From an uncultured Clostridia bacterium (GTDB lineage: Bacteria > Bacillota > Clostridia > Oscillospirales > Acutalibacteraceae), in assembly GCA_947625785.1 (NCBI GenBank), contig CANQPS010000009.1, positions 55,096-119,095 on the forward strand: 64,000 bases of DNA, given 5' to 3'. The stretch's first letter is position 1, and every line of letters begins with the position of its first letter. A program made the position numbers and the translations under genes. Shown one piece after another: positions 45,848 to 55,052 of the stretch. Below the pieces are notes generated by a model. The model saw nothing but the letters and a program-made list of their open reading frames with translations. It had not been told where the DNA came from and did no database searches.

Positions 45848-46711
45848 TTAATTTTCATCAGGTTCACCGTCACGCAGCTGTTTTGTTACATAGTTAGGCA
45901 GATAAAAGCAGCCTTTATGCAGATTAGTATTATAATATTTTGTTTCAATATTAAGACTATTCCAATTGTCCGGATTTAAGTCACGCAAAGGGTGATATTT
46001 TTTAGAAGCAAATCCAAAGAGCCAATGTCCCGATGGATATGTAGGTATATGCACTTGGTAAACCCTGCATATTGGAAAAAATGATACAAGTTTTTTATGA
46101 GCAAGACGCATAGCCTTTGAAAATACATTATAATATGGACTTTCTTGTTGATTAACGATTATACCATCATCTTTCAAGGCTTTATAGCAGTTGCCGTAAA
46201 ATTCCCTCGTAAATAAACCTTCCCCCGGACCTATCGGGTCTGTTGAATCAACCACTATTAAATCATATTCGTTTGTTACGGAACGTATAAATTTAAGTCC
46301 GTCATCAATATATAGATGAACTCTTGAATCATCAAGACCACAAGCTGTCTGAGGAATATGTTCTCTGCAGGCGTCAACTACCATTTTATCAATTTCCACG
46401 ACATCTATTTTTTCAATAGTTTTATATCTTGATAATTCTCTTGCAGTGCCGCCGTCACCTGCACCAATAACAAGAACTTTCTTTATATTTGGATTTACAG
46501 CCATTGGTACGTGAACAATCATTTCGTGGTAAATAAATTCATCTTTCTCGGTCAGCATTATTCTGTCATCAAGAACGAGAAATCTCCCAAATTCCGGCGA
46601 ATGAAAAATGTCTATTCTTTGGTAGTCGCTTTCTGCTGAAAAAATCTGTTTATCGCATCTGATTGTAAATCTGACATTCTGGGTTTGTTCCTCAGTGTAC
46701 CACAATTCCAT
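45848..46711 (-). CDS. speE: Spermidine synthase
   Basis: Aminopropyltransferase of 287 residues that moves the aminopropyl group of decarboxylated SAM to a diamine. It starts MELWYTEEQT at ATG 46711 (AGGAG upstream); the longer frame reaching into the decarboxylase gene is not used. Motifs: LDDRIMLTEKDEFIYHEMIV (about 51-70), VLVIGAGDGGTARELSRY (about 82-99, the dcSAM site), DLIVVDSTDPIGPGEGLF (about 149-166, with the catalytic Asp). Substrate (putrescine, agmatine or other) cannot be read from sequence by eye. It works with SpeD, encoded two genes upstream. Confidence 0.95.
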   Translation of the reverse strand: MELWYTEEQTQNVRFTIRCDKQIFSAESDYQRIDIFHSPEFGRFLVLDDRIMLTEKDEFIYHEMIVHVPMAVNPNIKKVLVIGAGDGGTARELSRYKTIEKIDVVEIDKMVVDACREHIPQTACGLDDSRVHLYIDDGLKFIRSVTNEYDLIVVDSTDPIGPGEGLFTREFYGNCYKALKDDGIIVNQQESPYYNVFSKAMRLAHKKLVSFFPICRVYQVHIPTYPSGHWLFGFASKKYHPLRDLNPDNWNSLNIETKYYNTNLHKGCFYLPNYVTKQLRDGEPDEN

Positions 46712-46737
46712 AAATAATACACTCCTTTTTATATTAT

Positions 46738-48186
46738 TTAACACATAACATTGAGATATTCAGTTTTCATATCTTCAGCCCCTGTTAGATTGCAGCCTTT
46801 TTCTTTTGCATATATTATATAATCAACTGCATCTTTTGTAACCAGTTCACCCGGTGCGAGTATAGGTATTCCGGGAGGATAACACATTACGAATTCTGCA
46901 CAAACCTTTCCGAGAGCTTCTTTAAGCGGAGTACTTTTTTTATTGGAATAAAATGCCTCTTGTGGTGTACAGTAAACAACAGGTTTTATGTATTCGTTAT
47001 CGAGCATACCTGCAGGATTTTTTGAATAAAGTCTTTTTATTTCAAATAGAGAAGATATAAGTCTTTCCAAGTCGAGAATGTTATCACCAACAGATATATA
47101 AGCAAGTATATTTCCTATATCGCCAAATTCTATTTGAATATCATAGTTATCACGCAATATATCATAAACTTCTATTCCTGCAAGACCTATATCCCTTGTG
47201 TGAATAGATAATTTTGTTATATCAAAATCATAAAATGCTTTTTTATCAATAAGTTCTGAACCAAAAGCATAAAAACCACCTATTTTATTTATTTCTTGTC
47301 TGGCATAGGCAGCAAGTTTTTTTACTTTATCAAAGATTTTTTTCCCGTTTAGTGCGAGATTTTTTCTTGATAAGTCGAGCGAGGACAATAATAAGTATGA
47401 GCCGCTTGTGGTCTGACTTAAGTTTATAATTTGTCGGACATATCCCGGGTTCATACTTTCTCCTAACAGTAGTACGGAACTTTGAGTTAATGAGCCGCCT
47501 GTTTTATGTATGCTTACAGCCGCCATATCAGCACCTGCCTCCATAGCGTTTATTGGCAATCCTTCACCAAAATATAAATGTGTACCGTGTGCTTCATCAA
47601 CAAGTACTTTCATATTAGCCTCGTGGGCAATTTTTACTATTTCTTTGAGATTGGTGCATACACCATAATAGGTAGGATTATTAACAATAACAGCTTTTGC
47701 ATCGGGATTTTCCTGAATAGCCTTTTTAACATCTTCAATATCCATTCCGAGTGGTATGCCAAGTTGTTTATTAGTACCCGGGTCAACATATACAGGTATT
47801 GCTCCACAAATAATAAGAGCATTTATTGAACTACGATGGACATTGCGTGGCATAATAATTTTTTCTCCACGTTTGCAAACACTCATAACCATAGCTTGTA
47901 CGGAAGATGATGTTCCATTTACCATTAAAAAAGCATAAGATGCACCAAAAGCATCAGCCATAAGTTGTTCAGCTTCTTTTATGATGCTTACAGGATGGCA
48001 AAGATAATCCAAAGGTTTCATAGAATTTACATCGACATCTAAGCAGCGCTTTCCAAGAAATTCAGTTAATTCCTTATTGCCTTTACCCTGCTTATGACCC
48101 GGTACATCAAAAGAAACAACTCGTCTGTCTTTATATTCTTCCAGAGCCTCATATATAGGAGCCTTATTTTGTGATAGCTTGTACAT
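46738..48186 (-). CDS. Orn/Lys/Arg decarboxylase, PLP fold type I (SpeA/YaaO-like)
   Basis: 482 residues, the short Bacillus SpeA-like form. SFDVPGHKQGKG (about 24-35) is at the N-terminus. MVNGTSSSVQAMVMSVCKRG (about 90-109) is followed by VLVDEAHGTH and AAVSIHKTGGSLTQSSVLL (about 225-243), whose lysine holds PLP. CYPPGIPILAPGE near the C-terminus is a further family mark. It would supply putrescine, cadaverine or agmatine. The substrate cannot be settled from sequence alone. No agmatinase or agmatine deiminase is nearby, so ornithine or lysine use, or an agmatine route completed elsewhere, all remain open. It lies 20 bases behind speD. Confidence 0.93.
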   Translation of the reverse strand: MYKLSQNKAPIYEALEEYKDRRVVSFDVPGHKQGKGNKELTEFLGKRCLDVDVNSMKPLDYLCHPVSIIKEAEQLMADAFGASYAFLMVNGTSSSVQAMVMSVCKRGEKIIMPRNVHRSSINALIICGAIPVYVDPGTNKQLGIPLGMDIEDVKKAIQENPDAKAVIVNNPTYYGVCTNLKEIVKIAHEANMKVLVDEAHGTHLYFGEGLPINAMEAGADMAAVSIHKTGGSLTQSSVLLLGESMNPGYVRQIINLSQTTSGSYLLLSSLDLSRKNLALNGKKIFDKVKKLAAYARQEINKIGGFYAFGSELIDKKAFYDFDITKLSIHTRDIGLAGIEVYDILRDNYDIQIEFGDIGNILAYISVGDNILDLERLISSLFEIKRLYSKNPAGMLDNEYIKPVVYCTPQEAFYSNKKSTPLKEALGKVCAEFVMCYPPGIPILAPGELVTKDAVDYIIYAKEKGCNLTGAEDMKTEYLNVMC

Positions 48187-48206
48187 CAATCCACACTCCC
48201 AAAAAA

Positions 48207-49022
48207 TTAATCGTATACATTAGTACCGCTAAAAATTTCTATCATTTCTTTTCTAAGGTCGTCAGTTATCTTCAATCTTTCTCTCGGCGGAAGTTCGTAG
48301 ACATCTGTATTGAAAAGATAATTTTGTAATTCTATTTCCTTTATAAGCATTTGAGTATGAAAAATATTTGATTGATAAACATTAACATCAATAGCATCAT
48401 ATTTTCTTAAAGTTTCGGCTTTAATATAATCTTGAATAGATGATATTTTATGGTCAAGGAAACATTTTTTTCCGTTAATATCTCTTGTAAAGCCTCTTAC
48501 TCTATAATCAATAGTAATAATATCTGAGTCGAAATTATCTATCAGAAAGTCAAGTGTATTAAGGGGGGAAATTGTACCACAGGTTGAAACATCAATATCA
48601 ACTCTAAAAGTAGCTATTGAATTATCAGGGTGATACTCAGGATATGTGTGGACAGTTACGTGACTTTTATCGAGATGGCCAAGTATTGCGTCTTTTTTAG
48701 CCAGAAAACTGCACTTTCCACAGTTACAAGAATCATCAATTTTTTCAGGTAAAACTTTTTCGGAGATAAGGAGATTAACGCTTGCTCCTTGGGGTTCGTA
48801 ATCCTGTTTAGAAATATTTAAAAGGTTAGCACCTATCATTTCTGTAACCTGACAAAGAATATTAGTAAGACGTTCAGAATTATACTGTTCGTCAATATAA
48901 GCTATATAATCTTTTTGTTCTCGTTCACTCTTTGCATAGCATACATCGTAGATATTAAAGCTAAGAGTTTTTGTGAGATTGTTGAAACCGTATAGAGTAA
49001 ATTTTTTCTCCACCCTTGACAT
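48207..49022 (-). CDS. speD: S-adenosylmethionine decarboxylase proenzyme
   Basis: 271 residues, the E. coli-type (class 1A) enzyme, distinct from the short Bacillus/archaeal type. The self-cleavage site that makes the pyruvoyl cofactor is the Ser in LDKSHVTVHTYPEYHPD (about 115-131). STCGTISPLNTLDFLID (about 146) holds the catalytic cysteine. An inserted CNCGKCSF cluster of cysteines lies near residue 100. ATG 49022 follows AAAGG. It is the first gene of the polyamine cluster and supplies the aminopropyl donor for SpeE. Confidence 0.95.
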   Translation of the reverse strand: MSRVEKKFTLYGFNNLTKTLSFNIYDVCYAKSEREQKDYIAYIDEQYNSERLTNILCQVTEMIGANLLNISKQDYEPQGASVNLLISEKVLPEKIDDSCNCGKCSFLAKKDAILGHLDKSHVTVHTYPEYHPDNSIATFRVDIDVSTCGTISPLNTLDFLIDNFDSDIITIDYRVRGFTRDINGKKCFLDHKISSIQDYIKAETLRKYDAIDVNVYQSNIFHTQMLIKEIELQNYLFNTDVYELPPRERLKITDDLRKEMIEIFSGTNVYD

Positions 49023-49126
49023 CACAACCTTTCAAAATATAATACCAAATTACACTATATCAAAAAAAGTAACAAAATGCAATAACTTTTTTGTAATGTT
49101 TTCAATATAATAAAATGCATTAAAAT

Positions 49127-49164
49127 GGGCGAATTGATTAAATTATTATAATCAATTTTCGCCC
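49127..49164 (-). terminator. Terminator after murC
   Basis: GGGCGAATTGATT pairs with AATCAATTTTCGCCC (one or two bulges), ending 31 bases past the murC stop on the minus strand and followed by ATTTTAATG. Confidence 0.75.
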
Positions 49165-49195
49165 ATATATTAGTGAAGAATTAAATTTAGTATAT

Positions 49196-50578
49196 TTAAT
49201 TTTTGAGTTTGTTAACTATTAAGTCAGCACACATATAAATGTTGCCTCCTCCAATGGTTATAATTAAATCGCCGCTCTGAGCGTTCTGACAGACATAATC
49301 TGTTATTTCCTCAAATTTATTAAACCATACACAATTCGGAATTTTATCGGCTAAATCTTTTGAATATATGTTATATATATTTTCTTCTCTTACGGCGAGT
49401 ATTTCAGATAATATAACCCTATCCGCAATCGACAATACTTTTACAAAATCATCAAATAATATTGATGTTCTTGAATAGGTATGCGGCTGAAATACTACCC
49501 AAACTTTATTAAATCCCATATTCATAGCAGATGTTATAGTAGCTTTTAGTTCGGTTGGATGATGTGCAAAATCATCAGCAACGGTTATTCCTCTAAATTT
49601 ACCGAGTATCTCAAATCTTCTGTGAACTCCTGTAAATTCTCCCAAACTCTTAGCTATGTCATCAGGATTAATTTTTTCATCACCCAAAATATAGGTTACA
49701 ACAAAACTTGCAAGAGCATTATATACATTATGTTTTCCGGGAACTTTCAATGTAATATCGGTTAATTTTTGGTTGTTATGATAAACTGCAAAGCTGTCGA
49801 ATACATTCTTTTTAACGCTTGTAATAACTGCATAATAATCATTTGTATTATTAAACCCAAATGTTAATACTTTTCTGTCTATTCCTTTTATAGAATCAAG
49901 GGTATTCTGGTCATCTCCGTTTAAAATAAGTAAGTTTGATGTTAATTCAGCAAATTTCCTAAATGATTTTTTTACGCCGTCAAGATTGCCGAAATAATCG
50001 AGGTGGTCGCTGTCAACATTTAAAATAACAGATATTGCAGGATTAAGATGCAGGAACGAATCGACATATTCACAGGCCTCACAGACCATTATTTCTGATT
50101 TTCCTATACGGCTATTTCCGTTGAATAAAGGTAACTTTCCACCGATTATAGCAGTAGGGTCAAGATTACAGCCTTGTGCGGTCTGAGCAATCATAGCTGT
50201 TGTAGTTGTCTTTCCGTGAGTACCGGCAACCGCAACGGAACGGGCGTATCTTGCTGTGATAGCACCAAGCATTTCGGCTCTCTCCATAGTAGGAATATTA
50301 TGTTGTATAGCTGATACAAGTTCAGGATTATCCTTTTTAACAGCGGCAGTATATACAACAAGGTCTTTGCCTATGACTGTTTCCGGATAATGTCCCATAG
50401 TTACTTCTATTTTATAATCACGAATAATTCTTTCAAGTGTATCGGAATCGTTCATATCAGAACCGGTTATTTCATAGCCTTCGTTGTAAAGTATTTCTGC
50501 CATTGGACACATACCCGAACCGCCTATGCCAATAAAATGTATTTTTTTGACTTTATTAAGTATATCTTGATTAACCAA
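49196..50578 (-). CDS. murC: UDP-N-acetylmuramate--L-alanine ligase
   Basis: Adds the first amino acid of the peptidoglycan stem; about 460 residues. IHFIGIGGSGMCPMAEIL (about 13-30) is the UDP-binding Rossmann loop. VAGTHGKTTTTAMIAQ (about 113-128) is the ATP P-loop. VNVDSDHLDYFGN-like, TGVHRRFEILG and DDFAHHPTELKATI (about 334) are Mur ligase marks. The TTG at 50578 is preferred: AGAGGTG lies 5-8 bases before it and the conserved protein begins here; the longer frame from 50623 would add 15 unconserved residues. Single-gene unit. Confidence 0.95.
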   Translation of the reverse strand: MVNQDILNKVKKIHFIGIGGSGMCPMAEILYNEGYEITGSDMNDSDTLERIIRDYKIEVTMGHYPETVIGKDLVVYTAAVKKDNPELVSAIQHNIPTMERAEMLGAITARYARSVAVAGTHGKTTTTAMIAQTAQGCNLDPTAIIGGKLPLFNGNSRIGKSEIMVCEACEYVDSFLHLNPAISVILNVDSDHLDYFGNLDGVKKSFRKFAELTSNLLILNGDDQNTLDSIKGIDRKVLTFGFNNTNDYYAVITSVKKNVFDSFAVYHNNQKLTDITLKVPGKHNVYNALASFVVTYILGDEKINPDDIAKSLGEFTGVHRRFEILGKFRGITVADDFAHHPTELKATITSAMNMGFNKVWVVFQPHTYSRTSILFDDFVKVLSIADRVILSEILAVREENIYNIYSKDLADKIPNCVWFNKFEEITDYVCQNAQSGDLIITIGGGNIYMCADLIVNKLKN

Positions 50579-50868
50579 AGTAAAACACCTCTGAAAAAGT
50601 AATAATTTAAAATTATATGCCAAACATATTATATTGCTAAATCCGTAAAAAATAAAGTTTTTTTGTAAATTAGATAAATTTATAATTGTGAACTTTTTGT
50701 GAATTTATACTTTTTTGCAGATATTTAGTAAAAAATATAAAAAATTGGTTGTAGAAATTGACTAATTTATGATATAATAGTTATGATAATTGACGAATAA
50801 ATTGTAAAAAATAGCAATTTAATAAGTGAATATTTGTGTATATTTAACTGTTGATAGGAGCAAATCGA
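50579..50868 (+). promoter_or_regulatory. Divergent intergenic region and helicase leader
   Basis: AT-rich gap between murC and the helicase gene. TTGTAG at 50749-50754, an 18-base spacer and TATAAT at 50773-50778 form a plausible promoter, giving an approximately 85-base leader before ATG 50869. No ORF or recognised riboswitch is present. Confidence 0.5.
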
Positions 50869-52662
50869 ATGGAAAATTTAAGTTTTGAGGAATTATATTT
50901 AAGCGAAAGCATATCTATGGCGATAAGCGATATGGGTTTTAAAACACCAACGGAAGTTCAATACAAAACTATACCAATTATAAGGGAAGGCTTAGACATA
51001 ATAGGAAGATCCCAAACCGGTACAGGAAAAACAGCCGCATTTGGAATACCTGCTATGGAAAAAGTTGACATTAAAAATAAAAATGTACAAGTCCTTATAT
51101 TATGTCCAACGAGAGAATTGGCAGTTCAGGCGTGTGATGAATTAAAAAAAATTTCTAAATATATTAAAGGGGTTAAAATAGTAGATATCTACGGCGGAGC
51201 TGATATGGAAAGACAAATAACTAAATTAAAATCTGCAAATGTTGTCGTTGGTACTCCGGGCAGAGTTATGGACCATATGAGAAGAAAAACTTTAAAACTT
51301 GGTAATATTAAAATGGTTATCTTAGATGAGGCAGACGAAATGCTAAGTATGGGATTTAGGGAAGATATAGAAACTATTTTATCCGAAACCCCACAAGACA
51401 GACAAACAATACTTTTTTCAGCAACTATGCCGCAGGAAATTTTATCACTTACAGAAAAATATCAAAAATCTCCCGAATTAATTGAGATTAACAAAAAGCA
51501 AGTTACTGTTGATAATATTAAACAATGTTTTTATGATGTACCTATGGGCAGAAAATTTGATGCTTTGAATATCATACTTAAATATTATAAACCATCATTG
51601 GCTATGATATTCTGCAATACTAAATCAATGGTTGATGAAGTAACAGATTATTTGTTTAAATCCGGTTTTGATGTTGAAGGATTACACGGTGATATGAAAC
51701 AATCACAGCGTACAAAAGTTATGAACGGATTTAAAAACGGTAAAACATCAGTACTTGTAGCAACAGATGTTGCAGCAAGAGGTATAGATGTAAATGGTAT
51801 CGACTATGTTATAAACTATGATATTCCACAAAATACCGAGTATTATGTTCATAGAATAGGTCGTACAGGCAGAGCCGGTAAATCAGGTACAGCTATAACA
51901 ATATGCAGCGGCAGACGCCAAGTAGAAATTGTCAGAAAATTAGGTTACCTTGTTAAATCAGATATAAAACAGGAGTATATTCCTACTAAGGCGGAATTGG
52001 AAAAGCGTAGACAACAGTTGCAAATATCCGAAATAGAAAATACCCTTTCTCAAACCACAGAATCAAAGTACAGTGATATATTAAAAACTTTAATGAATAG
52101 AGGATATACAGCAGAAATTATAGCAGAAGTGGCATTACAAATGTATTTCGGAAATGATACATTTGATTTTGAGGAAATAGAGCAAAAAAGATATTCCGAT
52201 AAAGGAAATGTAGGTCAATATGAAAAACTTATTATCAATATCGGCAGAGCAAAAAGAGTAGCACCAAATCATATAGTAGGTGCAATCACAGAAAAAACAG
52301 ATATAAGCGGTAAAGATATAGGTAAAATAGAAATATTTGATGACGAAACTATTGTTGCTGTTCCTAAAAGAGATGTTGATGATATATTGCAAAAGATGAA
52401 GAACTGTAAAATTTGTGGTATTCCAACATCTGTAATGTTACTGCAAAATAAAAAATCAATACAAGAACCTAAAAACAAAAGAAGGTTGTATAATGATAAT
52501 AAAGAAAACAAATTTTCTAAATCCCCAAGAAATGGGCGTTCAAAACATTTTGATGACAAGGAGAATTTTTCCAAAAACAGCAATAAAAGCAAATCAGTAA
52601 AACCAAGAAAAAATAACAGAAAACCTAAACCACATAGTTTGTCAAATCTGAAAAACAGATAA
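50869..52662 (+). CDS. DEAD-box RNA helicase with DbpA-type RNA-binding domain
   Basis: 597 residues. Q motif FKTPTEVQYKTIPII (about 24-38), motif I SQTGTGKTAAFG (about 50), motif Ia PTRELAVQ, motif II LDEADEM (about 154), motif III FSATMP, then the second RecA domain with VATDVAARGIDV and YVHRIGRTGRAG (about 328-339). A DbpA-like RNA-recognition domain follows at about 440-525 (INIGRAKRVAPNHIVGAI), then a basic Lys/Arg/Asn tail. This layout fits CshA/DbpA/CsdA helicases in ribosome assembly or RNA decay. Start ATG 50869 has TAGGAG upstream; a TTG 18 bases earlier overlaps that site. Confidence 0.93.
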   Translation: MENLSFEELYLSESISMAISDMGFKTPTEVQYKTIPIIREGLDIIGRSQTGTGKTAAFGIPAMEKVDIKNKNVQVLILCPTRELAVQACDELKKISKYIKGVKIVDIYGGADMERQITKLKSANVVVGTPGRVMDHMRRKTLKLGNIKMVILDEADEMLSMGFREDIETILSETPQDRQTILFSATMPQEILSLTEKYQKSPELIEINKKQVTVDNIKQCFYDVPMGRKFDALNIILKYYKPSLAMIFCNTKSMVDEVTDYLFKSGFDVEGLHGDMKQSQRTKVMNGFKNGKTSVLVATDVAARGIDVNGIDYVINYDIPQNTEYYVHRIGRTGRAGKSGTAITICSGRRQVEIVRKLGYLVKSDIKQEYIPTKAELEKRRQQLQISEIENTLSQTTESKYSDILKTLMNRGYTAEIIAEVALQMYFGNDTFDFEEIEQKRYSDKGNVGQYEKLIINIGRAKRVAPNHIVGAITEKTDISGKDIGKIEIFDDETIVAVPKRDVDDILQKMKNCKICGIPTSVMLLQNKKSIQEPKNKRRLYNDNKENKFSKSPRNGRSKHFDDKENFSKNSNKSKSVKPRKNNRKPKPHSLSNLKNR

Positions 52663-52670
52663 ATATATAT

Positions 52671-52705
52671 GGACTGTATCAAGTTATTAAACTTTGATAC
52701 AGTCC
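52671..52705. terminator. Bidirectional terminator between helicase and cls
   Basis: GGACTGTATCAAGTT pairs with AACTTTGATACAGTCC with one bulge, 8 bases after the helicase stop and 8 before the end of the converging cls gene. Confidence 0.85.
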
Positions 52706-52713
52706 TTTAATCA

Positions 52714-54258
52714 TTACATTAACGGAGCAAAAAGTTTTAGTATAGAATAGAATAATCTTTTTAAAGGCCCTATTTTTCGGCATTTGTCAAGAGTAATTTT
52801 TTCGCAGATGGAAATTGTATTTTCATAATCCTGTTCTATATCTGCAATAACATTACTGTTATATAACCAAGTTGCACATTCAAAATGTAAGTATAGACTT
52901 CTAAAATCAAGATTAATTGTTCCTACAACAGCGACTTCATCATCACATACAAAAACCTTACTGTGAATAAATCCGGGTGAATATTCAAATATATTTATTC
53001 CTGCCTCTACCAATTCCTCAAATTGGGCTTTGCCCAATGCATAAGCATACCAATGATCAGGCTTATGCGGCATAACTATTTTTACATCAATGCCGCTTTT
53101 AGCTGCCTGTTTTAATGCTGTAATCATTTCATTATCTAATATAAGATATGGTGTATATATATGTACATACTTTTTAGCATTTTGTATAATATTAAGATAT
53201 ACATATTCTCCTACAAGTTCACCGTCAAGGGGACTATCACCATAAGGCATTACAAAGCTGTTTTTATCTTTTGCGATATACGGTTTATCCGGTTTATATA
53301 AGGAATAATTTTCAATATCTTTTTCTTCGTGTCTTTTTTTAATCTGCCATAATGATAAGAACATTAATGCAAAACTATATGCAGCATCACCTTTCAGCAT
53401 AACTGCACAATCTTTCCAATGCCCTCCTAATGGGCTTGTAACATTTACATATTCATCAGCAAGATTAATACCCCCGTTAAATGCCGTATGTCCATCAATA
53501 ACAAGAATTTTTCTGTGGTCACGATTGTTATGCAGGGTTGATAGAACAGGAACAAATTTATTAAATATTTTACATTTTATGCCATAGGATTCATACTCCT
53601 TAATATCTTCATTATCAATATGATTTATACAGCCCATTCCGTCAAACATAAGTCGGACATCTACACCTTGCTGAGCCTTTTCTTTTAGTATTTCTAAGAT
53701 ACTGCTCCAAAATTTACCTTTTTTAATGATAAAATATTCCATAAAAATGTATTTTTCAGCTTTTTTAAGTTCTTTTATCATAGCGTCCCATTTAGCTTCT
53801 CCCACGGGAAAATAAGTAACATCTGTGTTTTTATATACAGGATATTTACCATAGTTGTTAAGATAAACTACATTTTTATAAATACTCATATTATCTTTTA
53901 TTTCTTTTAAAATATCTTGGTCTTGTTGTAAAAAATCAAATGTACTTTTAGTCAAGTAATTTATTCTTTTAGAAAGAGCTTTTGTTGATGACTGCCTTGT
54001 TATAAGAAGATAAAATAAACCTCCAAATACGGGGAATATAAGTATTACCATTGTATATATTAATTTATACATAGGATTTGATTTGCTGTTGACAACGGCA
54101 ATAACCATAACTATTGACAAAATTTTAAAGAAAATATTTACATAAACATATTTATCAGATAGAACTAATATAGGTAACACAAGAACTAATATTTGTAAAA
54201 TCATAATTATAATTGTAGTACCTAATCGGCCAAATAATATTTTTAGTATTTTCTTCAT
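52714..54258 (-). CDS. cls: Cardiolipin synthase
   Basis: 514 residues. Two N-terminal membrane helices (about 12-32 and 41-58), a PLD-nuclease N-terminal segment (YTMVILIFPVFGGLFYLLI) and two HKD catalytic motifs: HNNRDHRKILVIDG (about 237-250) and GFIHSKVFVCDD (about 424-435), each followed by a G-N/T-N motif (GGINLADE, VGTINLDFRS). It condenses two phosphatidylglycerol molecules to cardiolipin at the membrane. Single-gene unit with the terminator region shared with the helicase. Confidence 0.95.
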   Translation of the reverse strand: MKKILKILFGRLGTTIIIMILQILVLVLPILVLSDKYVYVNIFFKILSIVMVIAVVNSKSNPMYKLIYTMVILIFPVFGGLFYLLITRQSSTKALSKRINYLTKSTFDFLQQDQDILKEIKDNMSIYKNVVYLNNYGKYPVYKNTDVTYFPVGEAKWDAMIKELKKAEKYIFMEYFIIKKGKFWSSILEILKEKAQQGVDVRLMFDGMGCINHIDNEDIKEYESYGIKCKIFNKFVPVLSTLHNNRDHRKILVIDGHTAFNGGINLADEYVNVTSPLGGHWKDCAVMLKGDAAYSFALMFLSLWQIKKRHEEKDIENYSLYKPDKPYIAKDKNSFVMPYGDSPLDGELVGEYVYLNIIQNAKKYVHIYTPYLILDNEMITALKQAAKSGIDVKIVMPHKPDHWYAYALGKAQFEELVEAGINIFEYSPGFIHSKVFVCDDEVAVVGTINLDFRSLYLHFECATWLYNSNVIADIEQDYENTISICEKITLDKCRKIGPLKRLFYSILKLFAPLM

Positions 54259-54430
54259 TTGTTAAACCTCCCTATGAGTATATTTTATACTTATATTTAA
54301 ATTTTTGCAATATTTAATTTAAAGTTTTTGTCATTTGATGGTATTTTATATGTAATAGTTGATAATTTTGTCGTTATTATAAATTTACACATTAAATATT
54401 ATGATGATATGATTATATATGTGACTACAT

Positions 54431-54475
54431 AAAAACAAAAACGGTAATCTTTTAAAGATTACCGTTTTTGTTTTT
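54431..54475 (-). terminator. Terminator after the 89-residue protein gene
   Basis: A perfect 22-bp inverted repeat with a single central base; the inner part reads ACGGTAATCTTT. It has A/T-rich outer arms that provide T runs on both strands. It lies 14 bases past the stop of the minus-strand gene. Confidence 0.9.
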
Positions 54476-54489
54476 AATAATATTTAATG

Positions 54490-54759
54490 TTAATTTTCTT
54501 CTTTTTCGTCTTGAACTTTACCATAAAGGTTAAAGCGGAAAAGCTTAGCTTCATCTTCAAGATTTTCGCAAACTATATAGGCATCTGAAATCTTACCGCC
54601 TTCAATAAGCTTTGTTAAACCGACAAGCTGACATAATTTACTTTTAAGGTTTAAGTGGTCTCCTTCACGGGTAACGAGGAATACATTTCCTTCGCAAGAA
54701 TCTAAAACGGAAAGAAAAGATTGAACATCAACATCGTGTAATTCTAACATAGGTGACAT
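54490..54759 (-). CDS. Conserved small protein of unknown function
   Basis: 89 residues, acidic, cytoplasmic (MSPMLELHDVDVQSFLSVLD...). It looks like a compact alpha/beta domain: SFLSVLDSCEGNVFLVTREG, then KSKLCQLVGLTKLIEGGK, then DAYIVCENLEDEAKLF and a KVQDEKEEN tail. Similar short proteins occur in other Clostridia, but I cannot assign a role. A clear AGGAGG lies 9 bases before ATG 54759. Monocistronic, with its own strong terminator. Confidence 0.75.
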   Translation of the reverse strand: MSPMLELHDVDVQSFLSVLDSCEGNVFLVTREGDHLNLKSKLCQLVGLTKLIEGGKISDAYIVCENLEDEAKLFRFNLYGKVQDEKEEN

Positions 54760-55052
54760 AATAAAAAACCTCCTTTTTTACATAAAAACCTTCGAATATA
54801 AACAGCACAGCAGATTTGTTTCATCTGCTATAATTATTATAACAAAAAGTATAATTTTGTCAACACTCCAAGCAATATTTTAATATCTTTAGAAGAATTA
54901 TAACTGTGGAATTTGCATATAAAATAGAATGATTTTTTGTTTAAAATAACGAAATATTTTTTTGCCAATATAAATTTGATAATAAACGGTTGTTTATTTA
55001 TAAAAATATCGTGAAACTTTAACAATAAAATCAAAGCTAAAACCAAAAAAAA
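54760..55052 (-). other. Intergenic spacer without a supported gene
   Basis: AT-rich gap of 293 bases between two minus-strand genes. A short hairpin-capable stretch, AGCAGATT...GTTTCATCTGCT, lies near 54806-54830. No permease gene for the adjacent ATPase is present. The short ORFs here lack ribosome binding sites. Confidence 0.4.
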
